A DNA stretch of 6,164 nucleotides from Chitinophagaceae bacterium (GCA_003167015.1 PMUF01000434.1:2482-8645); one strand, 5' to 3'; shown: positions 1 through 6,164, counted from the stretch's first letter. The notes: generated by a model not told the origin, from the letters alone. Numbers and translations are program-made.

Positions 1-570
1 AACCGGGACATGGGCGTCACGTCCACCTATATGCCTTACCAACCTTATAACTACCTGGATCAGACGCTCCAGGAGGTAAGTACGCCGGAAGTGGACAACG
101 CTACTTTGGCTTCGGTGGTATTTTACTGTACCGCTTTACAGACGCCGGAGCAGCGCAATGCTACCGACAGTACGGTGGTGTACGGCAGTAATCTCTTCAC
201 GCAGATTGGCTGCGCCACCTGTCACCGGCCAACGATGACCACAGGGTATTCGCCGATAGCAGCGCTGTCCTATCAAACCTTCAATCCTTTTACCGATCTG
301 CTGGTACACGATATGGGTCCCGGCGACGACGACCATTATACCGAAGGTACGGCTCTTACATCCGAGTGGCGTACGACGCCGCTGTGGGGTCTGGGGCTGG
401 CGCCCAATGTACAGGGTGGGACTGCCTACCTGATGCATGACGGCAGGGCAACCAGTATCCAGCAGGCGATCGAGATGCATGGCGGAGAAGCGGCGGTCAG
501 CGCCCAACGGTTTGGTGCGTTGTCGGCAAGCGACCAGAATGCTTTGCTCACTTTCCTCAAATCCCTTTAG
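1..570 (+). CDS. Di-heme oxidoreductase (DUF1111/DHOR family), C-terminal part, truncated by window start
   Basis: This is the last 189 residues of a c-type di-heme oxidoreductase, a family related to cytochrome c peroxidases and often labelled thiol oxidoreductase; the true substrate is generally unknown. The reading frame is open from base 1, so the ATG at 10 is not the start; the family is usually about 400-500 residues and the N-terminal heme site would lie upstream. Visible are a c-heme attachment motif CATCH (bases 211-225), then the family blocks TDLLVHDMGPG, EWRTTPLWGLGL and YLMHDGRA. By analogy with di-heme peroxidases, the Met of YLMHDG (codon 433-435) is a candidate heme ligand. 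The C-terminus (ALLTFLKSL) is typical and looks intact. It acts outside the cytoplasm, since c-type heme is attached in the periplasm. A Rieske gene follows after 7 bases, so the two are very probably co-transcribed. In Bacteroidota such genes often sit next to imelysin genes (general knowledge; not visible here). The family assignment is firm; the function is not. Confidence 0.93.
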   Translation, partial: NRDMGVTSTYMPYQPYNYLDQTLQEVSTPEVDNATLASVVFYCTALQTPEQRNATDSTVVYGSNLFTQIGCATCHRPTMTTGYSPIAALSYQTFNPFTDLLVHDMGPGDDDHYTEGTALTSEWRTTPLWGLGLAPNVQGGTAYLMHDGRATSIQQAIEMHGGEAAVSAQRFGALSASDQNALLTFLKSL

Positions 571-577
571 ACCATAC

Positions 578-1015
578 ATGGAAAGAAAGACATTTTTGAA
601 AACCTGCGGAATGGCCTGCCTGGGTGGCGGCTCTCTGGTCGCTCTCCTGCTGGAAGGGTGCGCCAGCGGCAGCAAGATGGTCAACGGTACGATCGTGGAG
701 TCGAACCTGCAGATTCCGGTCAGCGATTTTCAAACGAGCAACGGTCATTTCCATCAGTACCTGGTAGTGCGGCATGAACAATTGAAGTTCCCGATATGCG
801 TGTACCGCTTCAGCGAGACAAGCTATGATGCCTTATACATGCGTTGTCCGCACCAGGGCGCAGAACTGCAAGTATTCGGCGACAGGCTGCAATGCCCGGC
901 CCACGGCAGCGAATTCGATGACAAGGGGGTAGTGAAGACCGGGCCGGCCGACACCAACCTGCGCACTTTCCCCGTATCTATTAATAAAGATCAACTCCTC
1001 ATCTCCCTGAAATGA
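578..1015 (+). CDS. Rieske [2Fe-2S] protein, predicted exported lipoprotein
   Basis: This 145-residue electron-transfer protein holds one Rieske cluster. The ligand set is complete: CPH (Cys90, His92) and CPAH (Cys106, His109), spaced C-x-H-x13-C-x2-H. The boxes read CPHQGA and CPAHGSEF, so the extra cysteines forming the loop disulfide of cytochrome bc1 Rieske proteins (CTHLGC, CPCHGS) are absent; this resembles the simpler soluble-type cluster domain. The N-terminus begins MERKTFLK, similar to a degenerate twin-arginine motif (RKxFLK). A hydrophobic stretch and Cys28 (LLLEGC) follow, a plausible but imperfect lipobox with Glu at -2. I chose the ATG at 578 because it gives this signal sequence; an upstream in-frame ATG at 437 would lie inside the di-heme gene and add an unrelated tail. 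It starts 7 bases after the di-heme gene and overlaps the barrel gene by 4 bases, so it probably passes electrons to or from the co-encoded di-heme enzyme. The partner is inferred; the family is clear. Confidence 0.95.
   Translation: MERKTFLKTCGMACLGGGSLVALLLEGCASGSKMVNGTIVESNLQIPVSDFQTSNGHFHQYLVVRHEQLKFPICVYRFSETSYDALYMRCPHQGAELQVFGDRLQCPAHGSEFDDKGVVKTGPADTNLRTFPVSINKDQLLISLK
1012..1015 (+). other. ATGA start/stop overlap joining Rieske and barrel genes
   Basis: The bases ATGA contain the start codon of the barrel gene (1012-1014) and the TGA stop of the Rieske gene (1013-1015). Such overlaps usually mean translational coupling, where a ribosome ending the first gene restarts on the second. 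It supports a single transcript across the three + strand genes. Confidence 0.85.
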
Positions 1016-2289
1016 AAATAATTGTAGCATTCATCACCGTTACTATTTCTATCTGCTCTTTCCGACCTGCAATGGCCCAGATCGACAGTACGCTTTTAAA
1101 GTCACCGTCTGCAGCGAAAGACACACTGAAACAGACACTCAACATGGACGCCATCTACAACCGTCCGTTTTTGCAGTTGGGCAAATCCCCCATCTCGATT
1201 GGCGGGTACGTCGAATCGGACTGGGAGAAAGTGTCCACTTCGGGTATCAGTTTGGGCAATCAGTTCCAGTTCAGGCGGTTCAGCTTATTCGTGGCTTCTA
1301 CGATCACCAGCCACATCAAGTTCCTTTCTGAGATCGAGTATGAGGACGACCCGACAGGCGATGCCGACGGCTCGACCGGGCCGCAATTCGAGATCGAGTA
1401 TGCAGCACTGGACTTCGAGTTCCACCCCCTGTTTAATCTCCGGGGTGGGATGATCGTCAATCCTATCGGAGCGTTCAATCAAAATCATGACGGACCGAAA
1501 TGGGAGTTCACCGACCGGCCGATCGCCATGTCGCAGATGCTGCCGGATACGTGGAGCACCACCGGCTTTGGTCTTTACGGTAAGAAGTATGTTAAAGACT
1601 GGATGTTCGGATATGAATTCTATATTACCGGCGGGTTCAATGATTCCATCATCGACAATACCCAAGGCAAGACCTTCCTGCCGGCCGCGAAGAGCAGTCT
1701 TTCCCGGTTCGAGTCCAGCGCCAGCGGTTTGCCCTCCTATAACGCCAAGATTTCGATCAGAAATACCCATATCGGCGAACTCGGGCTGTCCTATTTGTCC
1801 GACGTCTATAATACCTGGGAAATCGAAGGGGCGCCGGTAGACAGCAAAAGATGGCTGCACATCTTCGACGCCGATTTCAACACCACACTGCCGTCGCGCA
1901 CGAATATCGTTACGGAATGGGCCTGGATATTTTTACAGGTACCGCCGGATTATACTCCCGAATATGGCAACAGGCAGTTCGGCGGGTTCATCGACATTGT
2001 GCAGCCCTTCTACCGGGGCAAATTCCTCGATTGGGACCATGCCACTTTCAATGTAGCGGTGCGCGGTGAATACGTGGACTGGAATGTCGGCAAGTTTCAG
2101 GCTACGGGACAGCGGATGTACAATGATACGTGGAGCATCATGCCTGCCATCAGTTTTCGTCCTACGCCGCAGACCGTCCTTCGGTTCAATTACCGCCATC
2201 AGCGCACGCAGGATATCACCGGTAATACGATCGGTGCGACCATCGGCACGACGGCGGGTTACAGCCTGGGTCTCTCGACGTATTTTTAA
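1012..2289 (+). CDS. Porin-like outer-membrane beta-barrel protein (OprO/OprP-like)
   Basis: This 425-residue protein starts with a standard Sec signal peptide (hydrophobic residues 3-17, likely cut after Ala-Met-Ala at residue 22, leaving Gln first). From about residue 62 it shows alternating polar/hydrophobic strands rich in Gly and aromatics, beginning with ISIGGYVESDWE and FQFRRFSLFV, and it ends in Phe (SLGLSTYF). The terminal Phe, the aromatic-girdle pattern and the absence of internal hydrophobic helices point to an outer-membrane barrel. The N-terminal strand pattern (GGYVESD, then a FRR-type segment and SEIEYE) resembles the phosphate-selective porin O/P group, but I cannot confirm substrate specificity from sequence alone. 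The start codon overlaps the Rieske stop, so it belongs to the di-heme/Rieske operon and may give that envelope redox set a pore or an outer-membrane anchor (inference). Many homologues would be annotated simply as porin or hypothetical protein. Barrel nature is likely; the solute is unknown. Confidence 0.8.
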   Translation: MKIIVAFITVTISICSFRPAMAQIDSTLLKSPSAAKDTLKQTLNMDAIYNRPFLQLGKSPISIGGYVESDWEKVSTSGISLGNQFQFRRFSLFVASTITSHIKFLSEIEYEDDPTGDADGSTGPQFEIEYAALDFEFHPLFNLRGGMIVNPIGAFNQNHDGPKWEFTDRPIAMSQMLPDTWSTTGFGLYGKKYVKDWMFGYEFYITGGFNDSIIDNTQGKTFLPAAKSSLSRFESSASGLPSYNAKISIRNTHIGELGLSYLSDVYNTWEIEGAPVDSKRWLHIFDADFNTTLPSRTNIVTEWAWIFLQVPPDYTPEYGNRQFGGFIDIVQPFYRGKFLDWDHATFNVAVRGEYVDWNVGKFQATGQRMYNDTWSIMPAISFRPTPQTVLRFNYRHQRTQDITGNTIGATIGTTAGYSLGLSTYF

Positions 2290-2328
2290 GCGCCTGCCAG
2301 GTGTAGGGTGCGGTGCGACCCGATGCAG
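2290..2328. other. 39-bp convergent intergenic gap
   Basis: This is the space between the TAA of the barrel gene and the TAG of the peroxidase gene, which face each other. Only very short inverted repeats (4-bp stems such as GGGT/ACCC around 2306-2321) occur, and there is no adjoining T-run, so no confident intrinsic terminator can be called. Transcripts from the two operons could overlap here. Confidence 0.6.
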
Positions 2329-4233
2329 CTACCGGCTGTCCAGGCTGCCGATGAATGCAATGATAGCATTTTTCTCGCCGGTGGTCAGGTGAAGGGAATC
2401 TCTGGCCAGCGTCTGGTTGTCCACGGCCCAGCCTGACCCATCGGCCGCCGGAGGCTTGCCGTAGGCGAGGCCGGCGGCGCCGCCATTGTTGTAAAAGTCC
2501 ATGACTTCGTCCAGGGTGCCAAAGACGCCGTTGTGCATGTAAGGTGCTGTAAGGCGTGCATTCCGGATCGTTGTGGTCTTAAATGCATGTTGGAGAAAGG
2601 GCACGCGGACGATGGCATACCGGCCCATGTCTTCGTCGATGGATTTGCCCGGGCCGCCGCCGGTACGCTTTATAGCGCCGGGTACGCCGATCACCTCCGT
2701 CTCCATCCGGTCGTATTGCGGCGGGAACACGCCGTTGAACAGCGGCATATAGTGGCAGGTGCCGCACCGGGCCTTGCCCATGAACAGGTTGAATCCCCGG
2801 ATCTCCTGAGGGGCCATAGCAGCACTGTCACCCCGCATATAATCGTCGAAACGGCTGTTGAGACGTACAAGGCTGCGGACATAGGCCGCCAGCGCGTTCA
2901 TCAGCTGCAACGTATCGATCGCGGGCCGGGCGGCGGGATCGCTGCCTGCCGGGAAGGCTTCGGCGAACAACCTGCGGTAAGCGCTGTCCTGGCGCAGCCG
3001 GCCCACGGCCATCTGCACTGAACTTTGCATTTCCTTTTCATTGTGGAGGACATCCCATGCCTGCTCTTCCAGGGTATTCGCCCGGAGGTCATAAAAAAAG
3101 GCAGGCTGCAGCGCTGCGTTCAGCAACGTGGGGGTATTGCGGTCCAGCAGGTCCTGACTGCCGATGACGGTATTCCTGACCATCCCGTCCGCGAATGCCA
3201 GGTCCGGGCGATGACAGGACGCACAGCTTCGTGTTCCCGTACCCGAGAGGATCGGATCGGAGAACAGTATTTTACCCAGGGAAATCTTTTTGTCCGAGGT
3301 GAGGTACTCAGGTCCGGGTGCATAGGCGTCGGCATTAAAAGCATCTTTGTCGAAGGGTGTCGTTGCATCCTGGCGGAGAAGGCGGTTATAGCGGATGGCC
3401 GGGATGTGCAGCTGTCCTTCCAGCCGGACCAGGCCGTCAGCGATCGGATTGGCATAGGTGGTTATGAATACCGCCCGGTTAAAATTGTTGAAGTCAGGGT
3501 TGTTACGGAGATAGGTTGTCGCCGATTGGAACGGGATGCCGCCGCCATAGTGGTCTATCGCAGCCTGCACGCCGTCCAGGGCGGTAGCTGCCTCGTTGAG
3601 ACAGTTGAGGGACAGCTGCGCATCGAAGCCGGCAATGCCCAGGCTCATGATGCGGAATACTTCCAGGCGGGCGGCATCGAAAACCTGACCGCTGAGGATA
3701 TCGATGTTGTTAAAGTACGGCTTGTATCTCGCGGCATTGACCTGCAGCCGTCCGAGGCGTTCCAGCAGTTCATTTGTCCTGGCGGTATCATACTGCGGAT
3801 AGAGTATTCCCTCGATCACCTGCAGTCCTTCCGGTTGCACGATGCGAACCCTGCCCGGTCCGTAGTTCTGCGAGGGGTCGGCGTCGATCACCGGTTCCGC
3901 CTCCGGCACCGGTTCGCCATTCACCAGACGCGCCACGGCGGGGTTGAAATATTCGGCGGCCCATTCGAATTTTTTATAGGCCAGCCGGGTTTGCAGGAAG
4001 AGCTGCTGCAATTGTCGTGGTGAAGCATGCTGTTGCACAGCAGCCTGGAACCGGGCGGCAAGGCCGGTAAAGCTGTCGATCTGCGCCACCAGCGTCCGGG
4101 CGATGGCTTGTTCCGGTATCCCCGATGCGGGCCGGCTGTGCGCGGGCCGGCCGGCAAAGGCGCAGGCGGCGACGGCCAGACAAATTGCTATGATCAGCCT
4201 AAAAATCAAATGCGTTTTGCAGTGGGTTGGCAT
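2329..4233 (-). CDS. Imelysin-like domain fused to di-heme cytochrome c peroxidase/MauG domain, exported
   Basis: This two-part periplasmic protein has 634 residues from the chosen start. Its C-terminal half (about 305-634) is a di-heme cytochrome c peroxidase/MauG module: first c-heme motif CASCH (bases 3211-3225) followed by RPDLAFADG, block RNTPTLLNAAL, block FFYDLRANTLEEQ, second c-heme motif CGTCH (2752-2766), and TAPYMHNG, whose Met (2536-2538) is the likely sixth ligand of one heme. Ordinary family members are about 300-380 residues. The extra N-terminal region (about 35-280) is helix-rich and carries PEGLQVIEGILYP, which matches the imelysin GxHxxE motif except that Gln replaces His (3811-3828). 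I start at the ATG at 4231-4233 because it gives a good signal peptide (LIIAICLAVAACAFAG); an ATG at 4305 adds 24 unrelated residues inside the upstream gene, and a TTG at 4207-4209 is also possible. It overlaps the phosphoesterase gene by 35 bp. Likely role: peroxide reduction or protein/metal oxidation in the periplasm; the substrate is unknown. Confidence 0.92.
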   Translation of the reverse strand: MPTHCKTHLIFRLIIAICLAVAACAFAGRPAHSRPASGIPEQAIARTLVAQIDSFTGLAARFQAAVQQHASPRQLQQLFLQTRLAYKKFEWAAEYFNPAVARLVNGEPVPEAEPVIDADPSQNYGPGRVRIVQPEGLQVIEGILYPQYDTARTNELLERLGRLQVNAARYKPYFNNIDILSGQVFDAARLEVFRIMSLGIAGFDAQLSLNCLNEAATALDGVQAAIDHYGGGIPFQSATTYLRNNPDFNNFNRAVFITTYANPIADGLVRLEGQLHIPAIRYNRLLRQDATTPFDKDAFNADAYAPGPEYLTSDKKISLGKILFSDPILSGTGTRSCASCHRPDLAFADGMVRNTVIGSQDLLDRNTPTLLNAALQPAFFYDLRANTLEEQAWDVLHNEKEMQSSVQMAVGRLRQDSAYRRLFAEAFPAGSDPAARPAIDTLQLMNALAAYVRSLVRLNSRFDDYMRGDSAAMAPQEIRGFNLFMGKARCGTCHYMPLFNGVFPPQYDRMETEVIGVPGAIKRTGGGPGKSIDEDMGRYAIVRVPFLQHAFKTTTIRNARLTAPYMHNGVFGTLDEVMDFYNNGGAAGLAYGKPPAADGSGWAVDNQTLARDSLHLTTGEKNAIIAFIGSLDSR

Positions 4234-5554
4234 TCTTATCGCGGTCACTGAGCGGCTGCAGCCCCCATCTTCGTTCAATAAAGGCGAGGATGCTGACCGT
4301 CTCATATTGGGTATGGTCTACATATCCCTTTTTAGCGAACGGGGAAATAATGATGGCAGGTATACGGGTCGCGGGTCCCCACCTGTCGATGACCGGCGGC
4401 GCTACGTGATCCCAGAATCCTCCATTTTCATCGTAAGTAAGGATGACCACTGCATCTTTCCCATCCGGTCCGTTCATCACGGCATTGATGAGGTCGAGGG
4501 CATGCCGTTCGGAGGTGATGATATCGGAATTGCCGGGATGCTCGTTTTCCAAACCGATGGGCTTGACAAAGGAAACGGCGGGCAACGTACCGTTGGCGGC
4601 GGCCGTCAGGAACTCTGTCTCATCTTTGAGATGTTGTTTCTTGGCGGCGGTGCCATCCGCATAGTTGGCGAAATAGACGAATGGCTGGTGGTGAAAATTG
4701 AAGGTCGGGTCGGGCCTGCCTGCCATAGCGCTGTCCCAGCCTCCGGCGTACCAGGCCCAGGATATTCCCTTTGCCGTCAGCCGGTCCCCGATAGTGGGGT
4801 TCGTCTGGTTGGGGACCAGGAATTCCGGGCGGACATTCGCCGGGTGGGGCATGTTGACGGAAAAGCTGGTATTGACCACATAGCCATCGGGTGTAATGAC
4901 GCCATCGGAGATCAGCCGGCCTGAGGAGTCGGTCTTTGCCAGCAACGAGGCGGGTGCATTGGGAAATACAGGGGTGGCGGCAGCGATCAGCCATTGGTGG
5001 TTCAGGAAGGAACAGCCGAAGGCGCTATGAAAAAAATGATCGCAGAGGGTGTATTTTCCCGCCAGGGTATCCAGGGGCAGCAGGCTCGTCTTGTAATATC
5101 CCATGGTCAGCCCTGCTGATGAATTGTACAGGGCAAATTTGTCCATTTTCCCGCCGTCGATCTGCATTTGTTCCTGGTAGTAGCGGTGCAATACGTCTGG
5201 TATTTCCTTATCTGACGGAACATATTGATCGATGTTGAAATAATTGTTGGGCAGGTTGGTGGGAAAGGCGCTGGAAGCATTGATGGCGGGCAGATTTGTG
5301 TAAGGATTGCCCCGGGCGTCCAGTTGGGTGACCGCCGTGGCGCCGGCCGCAGACAGACCATCCGCGCCTTCGAACTGGCCATACAGGTTGTCGAAACTAT
5401 GGTTTTCCATATAGACCACGACGACGTGACCTACTTTTTGGATGCCCCCTGTGGCTTGAATGCCCGTTGTGGTGTTAGAGAGGTGTCGCTGTGTGTGGCA
5501 GCTGACAAAGATCATTGCTGAAGCGACCAGAATGTAAAATGCTTTCTTTTGCAT
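4199..5554 (-). CDS. Phosphoesterase of the acid phosphatase/phospholipase C superfamily (PF04185), predicted lipoprotein
   Basis: This 451-residue metal-dependent phosphoesterase is related to AcpA-type acid phosphatases and bacterial phospholipase C. Diagnostic blocks in order are VVVYMENHSFDNLYG (residues 46-59, metal-binding Glu/Asn), FFHSAFGCSFLNHQWL (174-189, with Ser182 at the position expected for the nucleophile, normally Thr or Ser), ENEHPGNSD (336-344), TYDENGGFWDHVAPP (373-387, Asp375/Glu376 likely metal ligands) and RIPAIIISPFAKKGYVDHTQY (from 397). Length fits phosphatase-type members; the long C-terminal domains of true phospholipase C are absent. I chose the ATG at 5552-5554 because it gives MQKKAFYILVASAMIFVSC, a lipoprotein-like leader with Cys19; the more upstream ATG at 5599 adds a non-signal tail. 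It lies 63 bp after the phospholipase C gene, and its end overlaps the imelysin-peroxidase gene by 35 bp, so it is probably co-transcribed with the latter. Likely role: release of phosphate from organic esters in the periplasm or at the cell surface. The exact substrate (phosphomonoester or phospholipid) cannot be read from sequence. Confidence 0.92.
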   Translation of the reverse strand: MQKKAFYILVASAMIFVSCHTQRHLSNTTTGIQATGGIQKVGHVVVVYMENHSFDNLYGQFEGADGLSAAGATAVTQLDARGNPYTNLPAINASSAFPTNLPNNYFNIDQYVPSDKEIPDVLHRYYQEQMQIDGGKMDKFALYNSSAGLTMGYYKTSLLPLDTLAGKYTLCDHFFHSAFGCSFLNHQWLIAAATPVFPNAPASLLAKTDSSGRLISDGVITPDGYVVNTSFSVNMPHPANVRPEFLVPNQTNPTIGDRLTAKGISWAWYAGGWDSAMAGRPDPTFNFHHQPFVYFANYADGTAAKKQHLKDETEFLTAAANGTLPAVSFVKPIGLENEHPGNSDIITSERHALDLINAVMNGPDGKDAVVILTYDENGGFWDHVAPPVIDRWGPATRIPAIIISPFAKKGYVDHTQYETVSILAFIERRWGLQPLSDRDKNANPLQNAFDF

Positions 5555-5617
5555 GATAAAAAAAATGAATGGATTAGCCGGGTCTAAACGGCGCGCCAAG
5601 TTAACGATATTTTCATT
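5555..5617. other. Short intergenic spacer between phospholipase C and phosphoesterase genes
   Basis: These 63 bp hold an 8-bp palindrome GGCGCGCC (5590-5597) and, on the - strand, a run of eight T just ahead of the phosphoesterase start (5558-5565 are A on the + strand). A 4-bp GCCG/CGGC stem lies nearby but too far from the T-run to be a convincing terminator. No clear Bacteroidota promoter (TTTG with TAnnTTTG) is seen, so read-through from the phospholipase C gene is plausible. The AT-rich leader directly before the ATG is typical of translation starts in Bacteroidota. Confidence 0.5.
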
Positions 5618-6164
5618 CTACACCATCCCGCCCATCAAGGGGTCGGTTTTCCCTACGGCCCCTGTTTCCACCTTCCCCGCAAAGCGCTCTTCGAATCTTT
5701 CGTATCCCTGTACTTTGATGCTGAAGTCGTACCAGTTGTGTTGTTGGCTGCCATCCAGCAAGACCGTTGTATGGCTTCCCGGAGGGATCAGTCTGCTGAG
5801 CGATGCCCCTTTATAGCCATTGTCCGTTATCGTTATACGGTGGGCCACTTTGTCATGGTTAACGATGGCGGCAGTAACGTTGCCGGTCAGCCGGGCTGGG
5901 TTCGATTTTACCTGCTCGTAGCCGACATCCGCATGAAGACCGGGATTACCGGCATCGCCCCTGAACTCCCGGTAAAATCCGTTGGGGCCATAGGCTCTCA
6001 GGTGGTAGCGGGCATTGTCGAATGCCTGCACGTCCCATTCGTCCTGGAGGTGGTCGCCGGCAGCTACCGCGTAGTTCCAGCAACGCAGGGCTTCGCGCTG
6101 ATAAGGATTCAGGGCGTAGACGTAGAAAGGGCTGCCGGCCGCTTTTTTACCGAATACCGTATTG
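5618..6164 (-). CDS. Phosphocholine-specific-type phospholipase C, C-terminal part, truncated by window end
   Basis: This is the last 181 residues of a secreted phospholipase C; the frame stays open to the right edge, so the GTG at 6031 is not the start. The visible part matches the C-terminal domains of bacterial phospholipase C (DUF756, PF05506). The first copy is partial, with GSPFYVYA, WNYAVAAGDHLQDEWDV and YGPNGFYREFRGDAG. The second copy is complete, with VTAAIVNHDKVAHRITITDN, a Ser/Gly-rich turn, and WYDFSIKVQGYERFEERFAGKVETG. It finishes with KTDPLMGG, like the usual SDPAMGG tail of the family. These beta-sandwich repeats are thought to help bind lipid or membrane. Family members are usually 700-850 residues and have a catalytic PF04185 domain, which would lie beyond the window. 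The enzyme would hydrolyse phosphatidylcholine or sphingomyelin-type lipids, giving phosphocholine and a diacylglycerol or ceramide. It precedes a second PF04185-family gene, so the pair probably arose by duplication or serves a common phosphorus-scavenging role (inference). Confidence 0.92.
   Translation of the reverse strand, partial: NTVFGKKAAGSPFYVYALNPYQREALRCWNYAVAAGDHLQDEWDVQAFDNARYHLRAYGPNGFYREFRGDAGNPGLHADVGYEQVKSNPARLTGNVTAAIVNHDKVAHRITITDNGYKGASLSRLIPPGSHTTVLLDGSQQHNWYDFSIKVQGYERFEERFAGKVETGAVGKTDPLMGGMV

Noticed and set aside
136..684. Open frame of 182 codons on the - strand across the di-heme and Rieske genes
   Set aside because: It covers the conserved heme motif region of a real gene in antisense and resembles no known protein.
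1285..1860. Open frame of 191 codons on the - strand within the barrel gene
   Set aside because: It is antisense to a coherent barrel protein with a signal peptide and terminal Phe, and no motif or independent start context supports it.
2306..2338. Possible bidirectional terminator between the convergent operons
   Set aside because: Stems are only 4 bp (GGGT/ACCC; CAGC/GCTG over the peroxidase stop) and no T-run follows on either strand.
3025..4023. Long open frame (332 codons) on the + strand opposite the imelysin-peroxidase gene
   Set aside because: It lies wholly antisense to a well-supported gene, has no recognisable domain or signal, and its composition reads as the complement of the real frame. 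GC-rich coding DNA commonly leaves such open antisense frames.
4103..4924. Open frame of 273 codons on the + strand opposite the phosphoesterase and peroxidase genes
   Set aside because: It spans the ends of two supported genes on the other strand and has no family features.
5590..5597. Palindrome GGCGCGCC as an operator
   Set aside because: It is a single 8-bp GC palindrome with no second copy or flanking symmetry, so chance occurrence is enough.
5555..5617. Possible promoter (TAACTTGG, near TAnnTTTG) or terminator before the phosphoesterase gene
   Set aside because: The -7-like element has a mismatch and no -33 TTTG at proper spacing. The GCCG/CGGC stem is too short and too far from the T-run.

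Overview
This 6.2 kb window is most likely chromosomal DNA from a Bacteroidota bacterium. A Chitinophagaceae-like source is plausible, but that is inference. The grounds are the protein styles (a short Rieske lipoprotein, a beta-barrel ending in Phe, a fused imelysin-like/cytochrome peroxidase), start codons without clear Shine-Dalgarno motifs, and a moderate GC content that looks slightly above 50% by eye. Coding density is very high. There are six genes (two cut by the window edges) and no gene-free stretch over 65 bp. I saw no RNA genes, mobile elements, CRISPR or long repeats.

Left half (1-2289, + strand): a tight operon of three genes. The first is the C-terminal part of a di-heme oxidoreductase of the DUF1111/DHOR type. 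Seven bases later comes a small Rieske [2Fe-2S] protein with a lipoprotein-like leader. It overlaps by 4 bp (ATGA) with a porin-like outer-membrane beta-barrel protein. All three products carry or are expected to carry export signals, so this looks like an envelope redox set plus a barrel.

Right half (2329-6164, - strand): another three-gene run, pointing towards the first. In transcription order it holds the C-terminal part of a phosphocholine-specific-type phospholipase C (entering from the right edge), a predicted lipoprotein phosphoesterase of the acid phosphatase/phospholipase C superfamily, and a large exported protein that joins an N-terminal imelysin-like domain to a di-heme cytochrome c peroxidase/MauG domain. 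The two operons converge with only 39 bp between stop codons.

Taken together, the window encodes two distinct multi-heme enzyme types, an iron-sulfur protein and an imelysin-like domain (a family linked to iron uptake). It also encodes two members of the same phosphoesterase superfamily and an OprO/OprP-like barrel. A surface or periplasmic system coupling iron/redox chemistry to phosphorus-ester scavenging is conceivable, but that is inference from neighbourhood. The most distinctive items are the imelysin-peroxidase fusion with a GxQxxE variant of the imelysin motif, and the placement of a Rieske lipoprotein between a di-heme oxidoreductase and an outer-membrane barrel.
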